Shown here in pieces: positions 8,830 through 17,212 of a stretch of DNA of 64,000 nt. The stretch comes from Candidatus Obscuribacter sp. (lineage in GTDB: Bacteria; Cyanobacteriota; Vampirovibrionia; Obscuribacterales; Obscuribacteraceae): positions 744,001-808,000 of the forward strand of contig JADKDV010000005.1 of NCBI GenBank assembly GCA_016718315.1, written 5' to 3'. Each line of letters begins with the position of its first letter. The stretch's first letter is position 1. The notes beneath the pieces were generated by a model, which had not been told where the DNA came from, did not search any database, and saw only the letters and a list, made by a program, of their open reading frames with translations. The translations under genes and the position numbers were made by a program.

Positions 8830-8917
8830 TGGCCCTCAGGTAGCTGTCGGGTAGATTAAGCAGGGATACCTGGTTTGTGGCATATCGCTATAGTAACCGT
8901 TGAGCTGAGGTTTTTAA

Positions 8918-9268
8918 GTGAAAATAATTGGACTGGAAGGGCTCTCTGAGGAAGAACTGCAGCAGGAGCTGCAAAACGGTGCCAAGCTTGTTTACTTTGA
9001 ATACTGCATATCTGTATTGGTGATGACTTTTAAGCGTACTTCTGAGCTTACTTTTGTCAAAAAAAGTGAGAATGCGGTGGTAAAAGGTCTTCCATATACA
9101 TTGATATCGCTCATTTTTGGTTGGTGGGGATTTCCTTTTGGGCCAATTTACACAATCGGAGCTCTTATTAACAACCTTAGCGGCGGCAAAAATGTCACTA
9201 CTGAGTTTTTAGGCGTGCCTGCTGCGGCAAGTACAGAGTATGGCGGCTCTGGCAATCCCATTTCGTAA
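8918..9268 (+). CDS. Small membrane protein, unknown
   Basis: A 116-residue protein starting with GTG after a TGAGG sequence. The N-terminus is acidic and Glu/Gln-rich, followed by an amphipathic segment around residues 25-37. A strongly hydrophobic hairpin (about 60-88, LISLIFGWWGFPFGPIYTIGAL) looks like one or two membrane passes with a Gly-Pro turn. The WWGFPFGP motif recurs in small bacterial membrane proteins of unknown role. It is divergent from the gene at 7789-8829. Confidence 0.7.
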   Translation: MKIIGLEGLSEEELQQELQNGAKLVYFEYCISVLVMTFKRTSELTFVKKSENAVVKGLPYTLISLIFGWWGFPFGPIYTIGALINNLSGGKNVTTEFLGVPAAASTEYGGSGNPIS

Positions 9269-9280
9269 CCAGGCCATAAA

Positions 9281-9306
9281 GAAGCCGCCCCCTGGGGAGC
9301 GGCTTC
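9281..9306 (-). terminator. Rho-independent terminator
   Basis: Stem GAAGCCGC (9281-9288) pairs with GCGGCTTC (9299-9306). On the minus strand the hairpin is followed by TTTAT, so it most plausibly ends the transcript of 9342-9554. On the plus strand there is no T tract, but the hairpin may also serve 8918-9268. Confidence 0.6.
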
Positions 9307-9341
9307 GATGAGTTCGGTTGCTTGGACAATTAAGTCGAAGC

Positions 9342-9554
9342 TTATCTCACGAGAGCGCGAGATAGCCAGAATGCGCGGACCGATTTGTAGGTCTTAAGCA
9401 GGCTGACTTGAGTTGGCACAGTGGCGACCGAGGCGCTTACTGTGGTTTTGGGCATTGGGGTCGGTGTAATCATAATTGGACCGCTAGCAAAGCTGGCTGA
9501 TCCAACGCCGAATGCACTGGCTACCAAGGCCGCTGTTAATAGACGTTTCTTCAT
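9342..9554 (-). CDS. Small secreted peptide, unknown
   Basis: A 70-residue protein with a textbook signal peptide (MKKRLLTAALVASAFGVGSASFA), leaving a mature peptide of about 47 residues that is Pro/Thr/Val-rich and then basic at the C-terminus (SVRAFWLSRALVR). GGAGGT upstream of the ATG supports translation and a hairpin terminator follows. The basic, amphipathic C-terminus could bind membranes or nucleic acid; this is speculation. Confidence 0.65.
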   Translation of the reverse strand: MKKRLLTAALVASAFGVGSASFASGPIMITPTPMPKTTVSASVATVPTQVSLLKTYKSVRAFWLSRALVR

Positions 9555-9848
9555 CTTAAATGTGTATACCTCCGAACTTTGTCTTAAAGGACCTTCTACC
9601 GACTATTTTTGTTCCAGCAATTTGTTTTGTAATTACCTCTACTTCAATAGTCGAAAGAATAGAGTGGGTTTTACCTGCTTTCTCTGGAAAAGCTTCTTTG
9701 GGATTTTGCCTTTGTTAAAGGCTCAACAGGATTTTTGCCCCTATGATAGAAGATACCCAGATATTCGGACCTTGACAATATATTACCATGGTCAAAATAG
9801 ATTAAAACTGCTTTCAGCAATATATTTCTCTAGTCTAAGAGGTGTTTT
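9555..9848. other. AT-rich intergenic region between divergent genes
   Basis: A gene-free region separating a minus-strand secreted peptide gene from a plus-strand CPBP protease gene. A perfect -35-like TTGACA is at 9772-9777, without a clear -10 at 16-18 bases. The AAGAGGTG ribosome binding site of the next gene ends about 4 bases before its GTG. No hairpin or RNA gene was recognised. Confidence 0.3.
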
Positions 9849-10895
9849 GTGGCCCCGGACCTATTTTTTATCATTATTTGCTCGGTGCTGGGATTTATCG
9901 CCCATGGTTCGCGCAAGGCTCGCTGGCTAGAGTTTGTCCTGCGCGGCATCATTTTGCTCTTTGTTGCGGGCTTTGGCATGTCGATGGTAATTGGCGCCAG
10001 CACTACCGAATGGTCCAATCAAGTCTCTCTTGGGATGTCGATATTTTTCTTCCTCTTACTCTTCAAGCCTTTTAGGCAGATGATCAGTCGGGTTTTTACG
10101 CTCATTGACGGCATTGTCAGTTTGCGCTGTATCACTGGCCCAGTGCGGCACCGCATGAAAGTATTCGAATCCATTGTCACCAATAAAATCTTTATAGCCG
10201 AGTCTATGCCTCATTTGAACGGACTCTTTTGCTATGCCGTTTGTTTTGGTGTCTATCTATCCTCTACAGACTTATCCAAACGCGCCTTTGATATGCCCAA
10301 CATCCCTTTGCCCGGTCTGCCAATCCCGGTTGACCAGTTATTGCAATACAACGGGCTGGGCCTGGTTTTTGTCTCGATGTGTGGCTGCGGTATTCTGGTC
10401 TCACGCCGATTCAAGGAGACTTTTGTGCACCGCCTTGGTTGGGCCAAACCCACCGGTCCGCAAATCGCTATTGCCCTGGCTGTAGTTGTCTTGAGTGCGA
10501 CTTATGACCTGGTCTGGGCTCATTTTACTCATGCTGCCGCTCCCAATATCGCCACCCAGATTTCGGGCTACAACTCAGGCACTTTTTCTGCTGGCACCAA
10601 CAACCTTGCAGGTGCTGCATTTTTGGCGCTTATGACCGCTATTTGTGCTGGTGTTGGTGAAGAAACTCTGATCAGAGGCGCTTTTCAGCCAGTGGTGGGA
10701 ATTTTGCCAGCAGCATTTTTGCATGGTATTTTGCACGCACAGTTTAGCCAGTCGCCAGTCTTGATCTTACAGATTGCTATTTGGTCTTGCGGTATGGGCA
10801 TCGTCAGACGTTTTACCAATACAACGACGACCATTATTGCCCACGGTCTCTACAACCTGGTCTTTACCTTCCTCTTTGCCTTCAATCCGGGCTAG
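9849..10895 (+). CDS. CPBP family intramembrane metalloprotease
   Basis: A 348-residue polytopic membrane protein with about eight hydrophobic segments. The C-terminal third carries the CPBP/ABI (Rce1-like) catalytic motifs: EETLIRG (EExxxR, about residue 280), the first histidine box HGILHA and a final HGLYN. These enzymes are glutamate/histidine intramembrane proteases in prenyl-protein processing, bacteriocin self-immunity or other membrane proteolysis; the substrate here is unknown. The start is GTG with a strong AAGAGGTG in front. The N-terminal 100 residues form extra membrane helices outside the CPBP core. Confidence 0.88.
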   Translation: MAPDLFFIIICSVLGFIAHGSRKARWLEFVLRGIILLFVAGFGMSMVIGASTTEWSNQVSLGMSIFFFLLLFKPFRQMISRVFTLIDGIVSLRCITGPVRHRMKVFESIVTNKIFIAESMPHLNGLFCYAVCFGVYLSSTDLSKRAFDMPNIPLPGLPIPVDQLLQYNGLGLVFVSMCGCGILVSRRFKETFVHRLGWAKPTGPQIAIALAVVVLSATYDLVWAHFTHAAAPNIATQISGYNSGTFSAGTNNLAGAAFLALMTAICAGVGEETLIRGAFQPVVGILPAAFLHGILHAQFSQSPVLILQIAIWSCGMGIVRRFTNTTTTIIAHGLYNLVFTFLFAFNPG

Positions 10896-11531
10896 TTAAT
10901 ATTGGAGCTGAAAGGCCCCTGGTTTGACTTCGGCTACCCATGTGTCAAGCACCATCAGTGACTGAGTCAGACTAAATTTAAGTAGCTCAGAGCGCTGTCT
11001 GTCTGCTTCCATGAGCAGATCCCCCAGAGCCAGTGAGGCATCCACCCTGGATGAGCCTAAGGCGAGCTTGTGGCAGATATTCATCGAGACTGACTGCACT
11101 GTGGGTACAAGCCCCATATCGAGCGGGTAAAACTGAAAAATCTCTTTTGAAAGGGGCTCGTCGATAAGCTCATCGCTGGCTCTCAGCGAGTTGTAGCTAA
11201 ATTCTCTAAACCAGTCGGGGATATCATCCCCACAAGTCTCGCAAATAGTGAGCCAGAGTGAGATTATTTGTACTTCTTTAGCAGCTTTGCGAAACTGCTC
11301 CTCGGAGATAGTCACCGGCGTAGCCTGTTGAAACTTGCCAGTGGCGGTGAGAGTGACGGCCGACTGACAGTAATTGATATAGGCTGTGAGAATATTACCC
11401 GCCAGAACAGCCATGGCCGTGGCGTAAAAAATGCCGCGGTCTTTACTGTCCTCCTCATCTTGGGGCCTGAACGGCTCAAGTGAGCTGAGTGTGATTGGTG
11501 GTAACTGCTTTTTGGGCGGAATAATGGACAT
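10896..11531 (-). CDS. Hypothetical protein
   Basis: A 211-residue, mostly helical soluble protein, directly convergent with the CPBP gene. It has a Pro-rich N-terminus (MSIIPPKKQLPPITL) and a weakly hydrophobic helix near residues 38-55, followed by charged helices. A CETCGDD motif near residue 98 has two Cys but no partner pair. No signal peptide and no recognised family. Confidence 0.7.
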   Translation of the reverse strand: MSIIPPKKQLPPITLSSLEPFRPQDEEDSKDRGIFYATAMAVLAGNILTAYINYCQSAVTLTATGKFQQATPVTISEEQFRKAAKEVQIISLWLTICETCGDDIPDWFREFSYNSLRASDELIDEPLSKEIFQFYPLDMGLVPTVQSVSMNICHKLALGSSRVDASLALGDLLMEADRQRSELLKFSLTQSLMVLDTWVAEVKPGAFQLQY

Positions 11532-11681
11532 CGCCCACCATTTTAATCTCTCTAGCCGACTTAGTACGTATTTTTCCCAATGACATGCGGACTAACGTCT
11601 GTCATGCTTACGATGCATATACCACCCTCTTGCCTCCCCCCACTTACCGCATGGTCATAAAAAAGCCATTTTGCGGGAATA

Positions 11682-11710
11682 TTGCAAGAAGCACTCGCTA
11701 CCGTTATCTA
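11682..11710 (+). promoter_or_regulatory. Candidate sigma70-type promoter
   Basis: TTGCAA (11682-11687) and TATCTA (11705-11710) are separated by 17 bases, just upstream of the AGGAG ribosome binding site and ATG at 11733. The match to consensus is partial and the leader would be very short. Confidence 0.3.
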
Positions 11711-11732
11711 AATAAGATTAGGAGTTGTTTCA

Positions 11733-13832
11733 ATGTCGGATGAAGTTAAGCCAGTAAAGCCCTCCGTTAAGGACGAGGCTGATAAAGCGATTGCGGACGG
11801 TTCGGATAAATCCAAGGGTGGCTATGATGCGCTCATGGATGATTTCAACCGGGCTTCACAGACCTTTTCTAAGCCTGCTGATATGGAAGCCTACAGTAAG
11901 CAAGTGATTGATGGTCTCAAAGCCAGTGGCACACTAGGCGACCATGCTCGCACTTTTGCCGAAGAAAATTTTGACCGACTAAATAATAAGGGCGAAGCCG
12001 GTGACAAAGGCTTAGACCGTTCCGAAGTCAGTCCTAACAAAGCAAACAACGCTCTGGAGAGAGCATTTTTGCAAAATCTCACTGACAATTTTGCCAGTTT
12101 GCAAGACAAGAGATGGTATCAAAATGAAAAGGGCGGTGTAATTACTCGCCATGATCTTAAAAATGCTCTGGAAGAACGCGACAAGCCTCGCGATGATCGC
12201 CAGAGAGAAGGCTATGAAGCTGACAGAGCTGTCATGGCTAACAAAGACGTACAGGACTTTAGCAAAGTTCTCTTTGCCAACAAAAATGGTGGAGCTGACA
12301 GTCTCTTTAACCGACTCGATGTACTTGACCGTGATGCCGACGGACAGTTTGGTCGCAAGAGTCTCGAGTCTTATCTGAGACTGGCTGATACAGATCCTAA
12401 TTTGCCTCACAAAGAGCTTGTCGGTCGCATGCTCAATGAATGGGATAAACCAGCGATGCAAGCCATGCGTGGCGAGCGTCCAGACCACGGTAATAACCGC
12501 GACCATATGAATGGTCCAACTTATAACGACAATATCAATATCAACCGTCTGGCCCGTACTCTTGGATCAGATCCAGATAGTCTCTTTAAAAATGGCCGGT
12601 CTGATGGTACTGCTGCCGCAGCCTCACCAGATAGAGTGCCACCGCCAAGACAATCGGCAATTGCTGAAGTGCATGACCGTCCCAGAGATAATCGTGGACG
12701 TGAAGGTCAGTTGCCTGGAGCCCCAGTGCCTGGTCGTCGAGTCGAACAACAGCCCAATGAGCCGGTGCCACGTAACCGTGAACAACCACCGCGCAGACCT
12801 GTCGAGCCTACTAGTGACGTACGACCACAAGCCCGACCAGTGGATGCTGCTCCTCCTCAGGCAGAAGCACCGCCGCCAAGACCAGTGGAAGTGCGCACCG
12901 ATCCTAAAGTGCCTGATTTTAAAGCTGATATCAATGAGCAAGATCTGGCTAAGACTCGCGAAGCTTATGCTCAAGAATTGGCTAAGACCTATCAAGAACG
13001 CACAATGCGCAAAGTTGAAGCAGGAGATGGCTGGGATCGTATTGCTCGTAGAGAGCTACGCGCCAGCGGTCAGGATGCTAGCGAACAAAATGTAGTCAAA
13101 TACTCGGAAGAAATAGCCAAGCTCAATGGTCGCACTGGTCGCCTCGATACGGACAATATCCTCAAGAGAGATCAGCCTCCTGTAAGAGTCCACACCGATG
13201 AGTGGGCTCAGGAACAAGTTAAAGCTAAGCTCGATGAGTTTGACAAAGAAGTAGCCAAACGTAAAGCTGCCGCTGCTGCTGCCGCTGCACCACCAGTTGA
13301 TAATTTTAACGACCGTCGCAGTGGTGGTACTGACGTGAAGCCGCCAGTAAATCCAGCAGCCAAGCCAGCCGCTGAAATCCCACGTCCCGGCGGTCCGCAA
13401 GCTGCTATAGATGCTGCTCCTAAGGTCGCTCCAGAGGCCAAGCCTGGTCAACCGGCATTAGTCGAATCAACTCCTCCTGCCGCTGCTGCTAAAACTGACG
13501 CTGCTCCTAAAGCACCGGCAGAAGCTCCAAAGGCACCTGCTGATGCCGCTAGAGTAGCCCCGGATGCACCTAAGGATGATGCTGTCGCTAAAGCTAAGGC
13601 CGAAGCCGATGCTGCTGCCGCCGCTGCTAAAGCTAAGACTGAGTCTGATGCTGCTGCCGCCGCTGCTAAAGCTAAGATTGAGTCTGATGCTGCTAAAGTC
13701 AAAGCTGACGCTGATGCCAAAGCTAGAGCCGATGCTGCTAAGGCTAAGGCTGATGCAGATGCCAGAGCCAAAGCCTCTAAGACTGCCGCACCTGCGCTCG
13801 ATGTTACCGATCTAGGACCTCCTGGCTCGTAA
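11733..13832 (+). CDS. EF-hand-like/LysM-like protein with Ala/Lys-rich tail
   Basis: A 699-residue protein in segments. Residues about 80-215 contain calcium-loop-like sequences (NNKGEAGDKGLDRSE and LDRDADGQFGRKSLE), arranged like paired EF-hands with DxDxDG. Residues about 290-400 are Pro/Arg/Gln-rich and disordered. Residues about 425-495 (RTMRKVEAGDGWDRIARREL) resemble a LysM peptidoglycan-binding domain. The last 200 residues are Ala/Pro/Lys-rich, ending in KAKxEADAAAAAAKAK-type repeats. There is no signal peptide, which is odd for a LysM protein. AGGAGTTG gives a good ribosome binding site. A cell-envelope role is inference. Confidence 0.8.
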   Translation: MSDEVKPVKPSVKDEADKAIADGSDKSKGGYDALMDDFNRASQTFSKPADMEAYSKQVIDGLKASGTLGDHARTFAEENFDRLNNKGEAGDKGLDRSEVSPNKANNALERAFLQNLTDNFASLQDKRWYQNEKGGVITRHDLKNALEERDKPRDDRQREGYEADRAVMANKDVQDFSKVLFANKNGGADSLFNRLDVLDRDADGQFGRKSLESYLRLADTDPNLPHKELVGRMLNEWDKPAMQAMRGERPDHGNNRDHMNGPTYNDNININRLARTLGSDPDSLFKNGRSDGTAAAASPDRVPPPRQSAIAEVHDRPRDNRGREGQLPGAPVPGRRVEQQPNEPVPRNREQPPRRPVEPTSDVRPQARPVDAAPPQAEAPPPRPVEVRTDPKVPDFKADINEQDLAKTREAYAQELAKTYQERTMRKVEAGDGWDRIARRELRASGQDASEQNVVKYSEEIAKLNGRTGRLDTDNILKRDQPPVRVHTDEWAQEQVKAKLDEFDKEVAKRKAAAAAAAAPPVDNFNDRRSGGTDVKPPVNPAAKPAAEIPRPGGPQAAIDAAPKVAPEAKPGQPALVESTPPAAAAKTDAAPKAPAEAPKAPADAARVAPDAPKDDAVAKAKAEADAAAAAAKAKTESDAAAAAAKAKIESDAAKVKADADAKARADAAKAKADADARAKASKTAAPALDVTDLGPPGS
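13608..13685 (+). repeat. 39-bp tandem repeat (2 copies) inside CDS
   Basis: Two adjacent 39-base units at 13608-13646 and 13647-13685 differ at a single base (ACT to ATT, changing Thr to Ile). Each encodes DAAAAAAKAK(T/I)ES. The near-identity at DNA level points to a recent in-frame duplication in the Ala/Lys-rich tail. Confidence 0.85.
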
Positions 13833-13875
13833 TTTAGAGCGAGCCAAAATCGCTCAAAGCTGCTAATTTGTTTGT

Positions 13876-14943
13876 ATGCACAGGTATACATTCACTTTTG
13901 CTGCGCTCTCATTGATTTTGTCGATTTCGTTCGAGATCGCCTCTGCTTTGCCTGCTTGGGCCAACTCACCCATTGAGGTGGGCTCGCCGCTCTTTGCTGC
14001 CAGCCACAAGACCGATGCCGCTGCCATCATGCAAGCGCGAGCGCTGGCTCGCCAATTTAAATACAAAGAAGCCAGTGATCTTTTGGAGCAGGCAATCAAG
14101 CCTGATCAAAAGAATTATCAAATTGAAATGTCTCTTGGTCGCCTTATGCTCAAGCAAGGTCGCTTCCAAAAGGCGCTTGAACACTTTGGCGATGCCACAT
14201 CTTTAAATCCAGCCAATAACGATGCTCGCTTTGAGATGGCTTCTGTATACGAGACAATGGGACGTTTTAATGACGCCAATATGGTGCTCAATCAAATCAT
14301 CAAAAAATATCCCTTTTCGCTTGATTCTTCTAGAGCCGATCGCTTTAAACGTAAAATCATTTCTTACCGCGAAAACGGCGACCCCTATGCCTTTAGCTAT
14401 GTCGAGGATCAAGAATTTACTGAGAAATTTTTGCGCTCGGACTTTCCTATTAGTGTCGCTGTTTGGGTGGACCCGGCTCTAAAAAAATTCAAGTCGCAAT
14501 TTGAACAAGCCGTCAATGATAGCTTTGCCAAATGGCGCAACGCCTCAGGTGGTTATCTGCGCTACCGCATCGTGCCCAATCAAAAGGATGCGCGTATTGT
14601 CTGCAAAATGCTCATAAGCAAACGTGATGGCGCTGACGATAGTGTGCTTGGTTTAACCAGTCGTGACCCCAGTTTTAGCGAGCCCGATACACTTAAATTT
14701 TCGCGAGTAGAAGTCTTTTTTGATCCAGACAGAGACCCTCGTGAAATCGATGCAGTGACACTCCATGAAGTCGGTCATGCACTGGGATTGCCTCACAGTG
14801 CCAATACCCGGGATATTATGTTTCCTACGGCCAACCAGACTTATATTTCTGTGCTCAGCCGCCGCGACATCAATAGCATCAGGCAGCTCTATGGCATCAA
14901 GCCTGGAGATGAGCTGGTGGTGCCGGTTAAGGGCGGACGCTAG
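13876..14943 (+). CDS. TPR protein with matrixin-like metalloprotease domain
   Basis: A 355-residue secreted protein. A signal peptide (about 1-30) is followed by two or three TPR units (about 50-150, including KEASDLLEQAIKPDQKNYQ and KALEHFGDATSLNPANNDARFEMA). A zincin domain follows, with HEVGHALGLPH (the HExxHxxGxxH zinc site) and a Met-turn in DIMFPT. That pattern is the matrixin/M10 family. No prodomain cysteine switch is evident, so activity may be controlled by export or the TPR part. No strong ribosome binding site is seen. Probably an extracellular or periplasmic protease acting in a complex. Confidence 0.88.
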   Translation: MHRYTFTFAALSLILSISFEIASALPAWANSPIEVGSPLFAASHKTDAAAIMQARALARQFKYKEASDLLEQAIKPDQKNYQIEMSLGRLMLKQGRFQKALEHFGDATSLNPANNDARFEMASVYETMGRFNDANMVLNQIIKKYPFSLDSSRADRFKRKIISYRENGDPYAFSYVEDQEFTEKFLRSDFPISVAVWVDPALKKFKSQFEQAVNDSFAKWRNASGGYLRYRIVPNQKDARIVCKMLISKRDGADDSVLGLTSRDPSFSEPDTLKFSRVEVFFDPDRDPREIDAVTLHEVGHALGLPHSANTRDIMFPTANQTYISVLSRRDINSIRQLYGIKPGDELVVPVKGGR

Positions 14944-14949
14944 TCAGCT

Positions 14950-15561
14950 GTGTGCGTCAAAGATATGTTTAAAGAATCATTAGCGTTTTGGCATTTGGTT
15001 TTTAGACTGAATAAATTTCTAGATAGGCAATCGCACTTTGATTTAAATGCTCGTATCAACAAAATGCGTGAATCTGCACCGAAGTTAAGTCTGCCCACAA
15101 ATATGTTTGAGCCCTGGTGGCAAACTATGTTTAAGGATCCCGATTCTGAATGGCTGATGCGCAACTTTGACATTATGTCTTCAGATCCAGAGCGCTCATG
15201 GGCGTTTCCACTTGGTACTGGTTCTTATATTCCGCGCGTGGACATTGACACAACAGACAATTTGCTCAAGTTGACGGCTGAGGTGCCTGGCATTGACGAA
15301 AAAAATTTGGATGTGACAGTGACAGATGAAGCGGTCTCTATCAAGGGTGAGAAGCAAGCTGAGGAAAAGAAAACTAATAGCAAAGACTTCCAGTCAATAG
15401 AAAGACACTATGGTTCTTTTGAGAGGACTGTGGCTTTACCGTGCAAGATAGATAAAGACAAAGCAGAAGCCAAGCTAAAAAACGGCATATTGACTGTGAC
15501 ATTGCCCCGCCTGCTGGAGGAAAAAAGCCCAGCAAAACGGCTCACTATTGGACGGCAATAG
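14950..15561 (+). CDS. Small heat-shock protein (Hsp20/alpha-crystallin)
   Basis: The alpha-crystallin domain covers about residues 88-190 of a 203-residue frame. Its characteristic motifs are present: VDIDTTDNLLKLTAEVPGI, GSFERTVALP and the hydrophobic strand LKNGILTVTLP. These ATP-independent chaperones hold unfolding proteins. The N-terminal arm is long, and the start is uncertain: GTG at 14950, ATG at 14965 or ATG at 15064, none with a strong ribosome binding site. It follows the matrixin gene by 6 bases. A short C-terminal tail carries an Ile (RLTIGRQ), resembling the family's IxI anchor. Confidence 0.9.
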   Translation: MCVKDMFKESLAFWHLVFRLNKFLDRQSHFDLNARINKMRESAPKLSLPTNMFEPWWQTMFKDPDSEWLMRNFDIMSSDPERSWAFPLGTGSYIPRVDIDTTDNLLKLTAEVPGIDEKNLDVTVTDEAVSIKGEKQAEEKKTNSKDFQSIERHYGSFERTVALPCKIDKDKAEAKLKNGILTVTLPRLLEEKSPAKRLTIGRQ

Positions 15562-15666
15562 GGCGAATGTATGGTGGCAGTCCTGTCAAGCGCCCCGATG
15601 TCATGCGGCAGTTAAGGCGCTAATTGAGGATCTTTGCCATAATTAGGCGTTGCCCTGGAGTTGCTT

Positions 15667-16122
15667 GTGTCACACGACGCCGAAAAAAAGACAATAGACA
15701 ATTTGCCTATTGATCAAATCGCAGAGCTTGCCTCGTTTTTGGATGTTTCTGCTACCAATGCCGAGGATATTTATCGCAAGTTGCAGCGCACTAGCGAAGC
15801 ACTCTTTGCTGATGCACCAGAGACGCTCGATGATGAAAGTCGGTTTACTGGCTCGCCCAGTGTGCACACAAGTGGTAGCGAGAGTGGCGGCAAGACAAGC
15901 AAGTTGGCATTGACTCTGGCTGTCGAGGTAGAGAAAGTTTATCGCCGTGAATTGGATAAACTGGCTACTTGTTCGACAACTCTGGAGCAGTGGCGTAAAA
16001 CTGAGAGCGATAACGCTAAAAAAGCTGAAATCGAAAGACTTGGCTGGGAGCTAATCCAGTTGCAACGCAAATATATGCGCATCATCGCCATGGCCGAAAA
16101 GCTCTCAGCCAACAAGATCTAA
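15667..16122 (+). CDS. Hypothetical coiled-coil-like protein
   Basis: A 151-residue soluble, helical protein. I chose GTG at 15667 because GGAG at 15657-15660 is 6 bases ahead; the in-frame TTG at 15661 abuts that site. Residues about 80-150 form amphipathic helices rich in Glu/Lys/Leu (VEKVYRRELDKLATCSTTLEQW), suggesting a coiled coil. No family recognised. Confidence 0.65.
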   Translation: MSHDAEKKTIDNLPIDQIAELASFLDVSATNAEDIYRKLQRTSEALFADAPETLDDESRFTGSPSVHTSGSESGGKTSKLALTLAVEVEKVYRRELDKLATCSTTLEQWRKTESDNAKKAEIERLGWELIQLQRKYMRIIAMAEKLSANKI

Positions 16123-16126
16123 GCCA

Positions 16127-17212
16127 TTACTCTTTGAGCGTGCAGGAAAGCGCTTTGGGGAAGTAAATAGAGCTATCGGCAAGTAAGCGATTAAAGTCAG
16201 TGCTGTTGGTGTTGTAAGTCACCTTTATTTGCCCGGGCGCTTTGCCCTTGTATTGAGGGTGGACCTTGGCGCTGTAAAAGAGCATGTCTTTGCCGACCGG
16301 CAATTTAAAAAGCTCTCCTGGAGCACTCCAGGGACCCTGAGGGCTGCTGGCACGGCGGATATTGATAGATTGTCCATCCGGCGGAATATATACTGCGTAA
16401 AGGTCTTTTAGACCCTGTGGCTGCACTACCGACATTTCAGAGGCACCATCGTCAAAGATAATCGCTGCTTCTTTGCGATCTTCTCCCCATTTTTTGCCCT
16501 GCCACCACTGCATTTTGCTCAGGTCAAGATCTTTGAGATCGCTGGTACTTACCCGCGCTAGAGCTGTCGGATGTTTGTGCTTACCCTCTGCTTTGTCTGG
16601 CAAGCTGGAATAAATATAGAGATAGGCACCCTTTTGGTAGCAAGCAGTACCGGCGAGCATTTCTTTTGTGCTGCCCAGATCTATGGTCTGGTAGCGCCAG
16701 ACTGAGGGCGAAGCAAATGGGTTTTGTACGACCACCAGATAGTTTTGTTTTAGCTCAAACTGGTAAGGAGCTGGCAGGGCCTTGTTGTCCATGACGCTGT
16801 GCATAAACAAATAAAGCTTGCCATCAATCATGGTGCCATCTCCTGGCCAGAGATACTCTTGCTCTGTGCCGGGGGCTTTAAAAAATGACTTGGTACCACA
16901 TTGATATTGCAGCTTGGAGCCAGGCTCAAGTGGATTGTCGATGGCTACACAGTTACGAATCATCTGACAATTGTGGCGTTTGCCTTCTTTGATGGTGCCG
17001 ACAAAACTATCGCCAAATAACCATACCGTGCGAGCAGGAGTAATTGGTATGGAATAGGCGGCATCGCCACCACAAAATCCAGTGGTGCTGTCGATGCGTT
17101 TTTGCATCAATGTGTCGCTTGTCGTATTGACTATTTGGGGCTCAGTCATGGCAATAGCGCTCGCCATAAAGGAGAGCGCTACTATGCTGCTGGCAATTAT
17201 TGGTTTAATCAA
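16127..17212 (-). CDS. Secreted beta-propeller-like protein (DUF4185-type)
   Basis: A 361-residue exported protein: an N-terminal signal peptide (IKPIIASSIVALSFMASAIA) followed by repeated beta-blade motifs. WLFGDSFVG near residue 65, YLWPGDGTMIDGKLYLFMH and SSPQGPWSAPGELF resemble DUF4185/DUF5005 five-bladed propellers related to glycoside-acting enzymes. No catalytic residues can be assigned with confidence. The start is TTG, overlapping the stop of the FtsH-like gene (TTGA), so translation is probably coupled. An ATG lies at residue 16 but would remove most of the signal peptide. Confidence 0.75.
   Translation of the reverse strand: MIKPIIASSIVALSFMASAIAMTEPQIVNTTSDTLMQKRIDSTTGFCGGDAAYSIPITPARTVWLFGDSFVGTIKEGKRHNCQMIRNCVAIDNPLEPGSKLQYQCGTKSFFKAPGTEQEYLWPGDGTMIDGKLYLFMHSVMDNKALPAPYQFELKQNYLVVVQNPFASPSVWRYQTIDLGSTKEMLAGTACYQKGAYLYIYSSLPDKAEGKHKHPTALARVSTSDLKDLDLSKMQWWQGKKWGEDRKEAAIIFDDGASEMSVVQPQGLKDLYAVYIPPDGQSINIRRASSPQGPWSAPGELFKLPVGKDMLFYSAKVHPQYKGKAPGQIKVTYNTNSTDFNRLLADSSIYFPKALSCTLKE

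Noticed and set aside
9421..9930. Plus-strand frame spanning the antisense of the small secreted peptide and the start of the CPBP gene
   Set aside because: It overlaps two better-supported genes and has no ribosome binding site or protein-like pattern.
12012..12506. Minus-strand frame of 164 codons within 11733-13832
   Set aside because: No ribosome binding site; the plus-strand frame encodes calcium-loop motifs and is continuous.
13600..13690. Repeated DNA units that could suggest a CRISPR or satellite
   Set aside because: The 39-base units are in-frame codon repeats of a coding tail, without spacers.
13448..13891. Long Ala/Ser/Leu-rich frame on the minus strand opposite the Ala/Lys-rich tail
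   Set aside because: It is the antisense shadow of a GC-rich codon repeat; the plus-strand frame has the start signal and domain structure.
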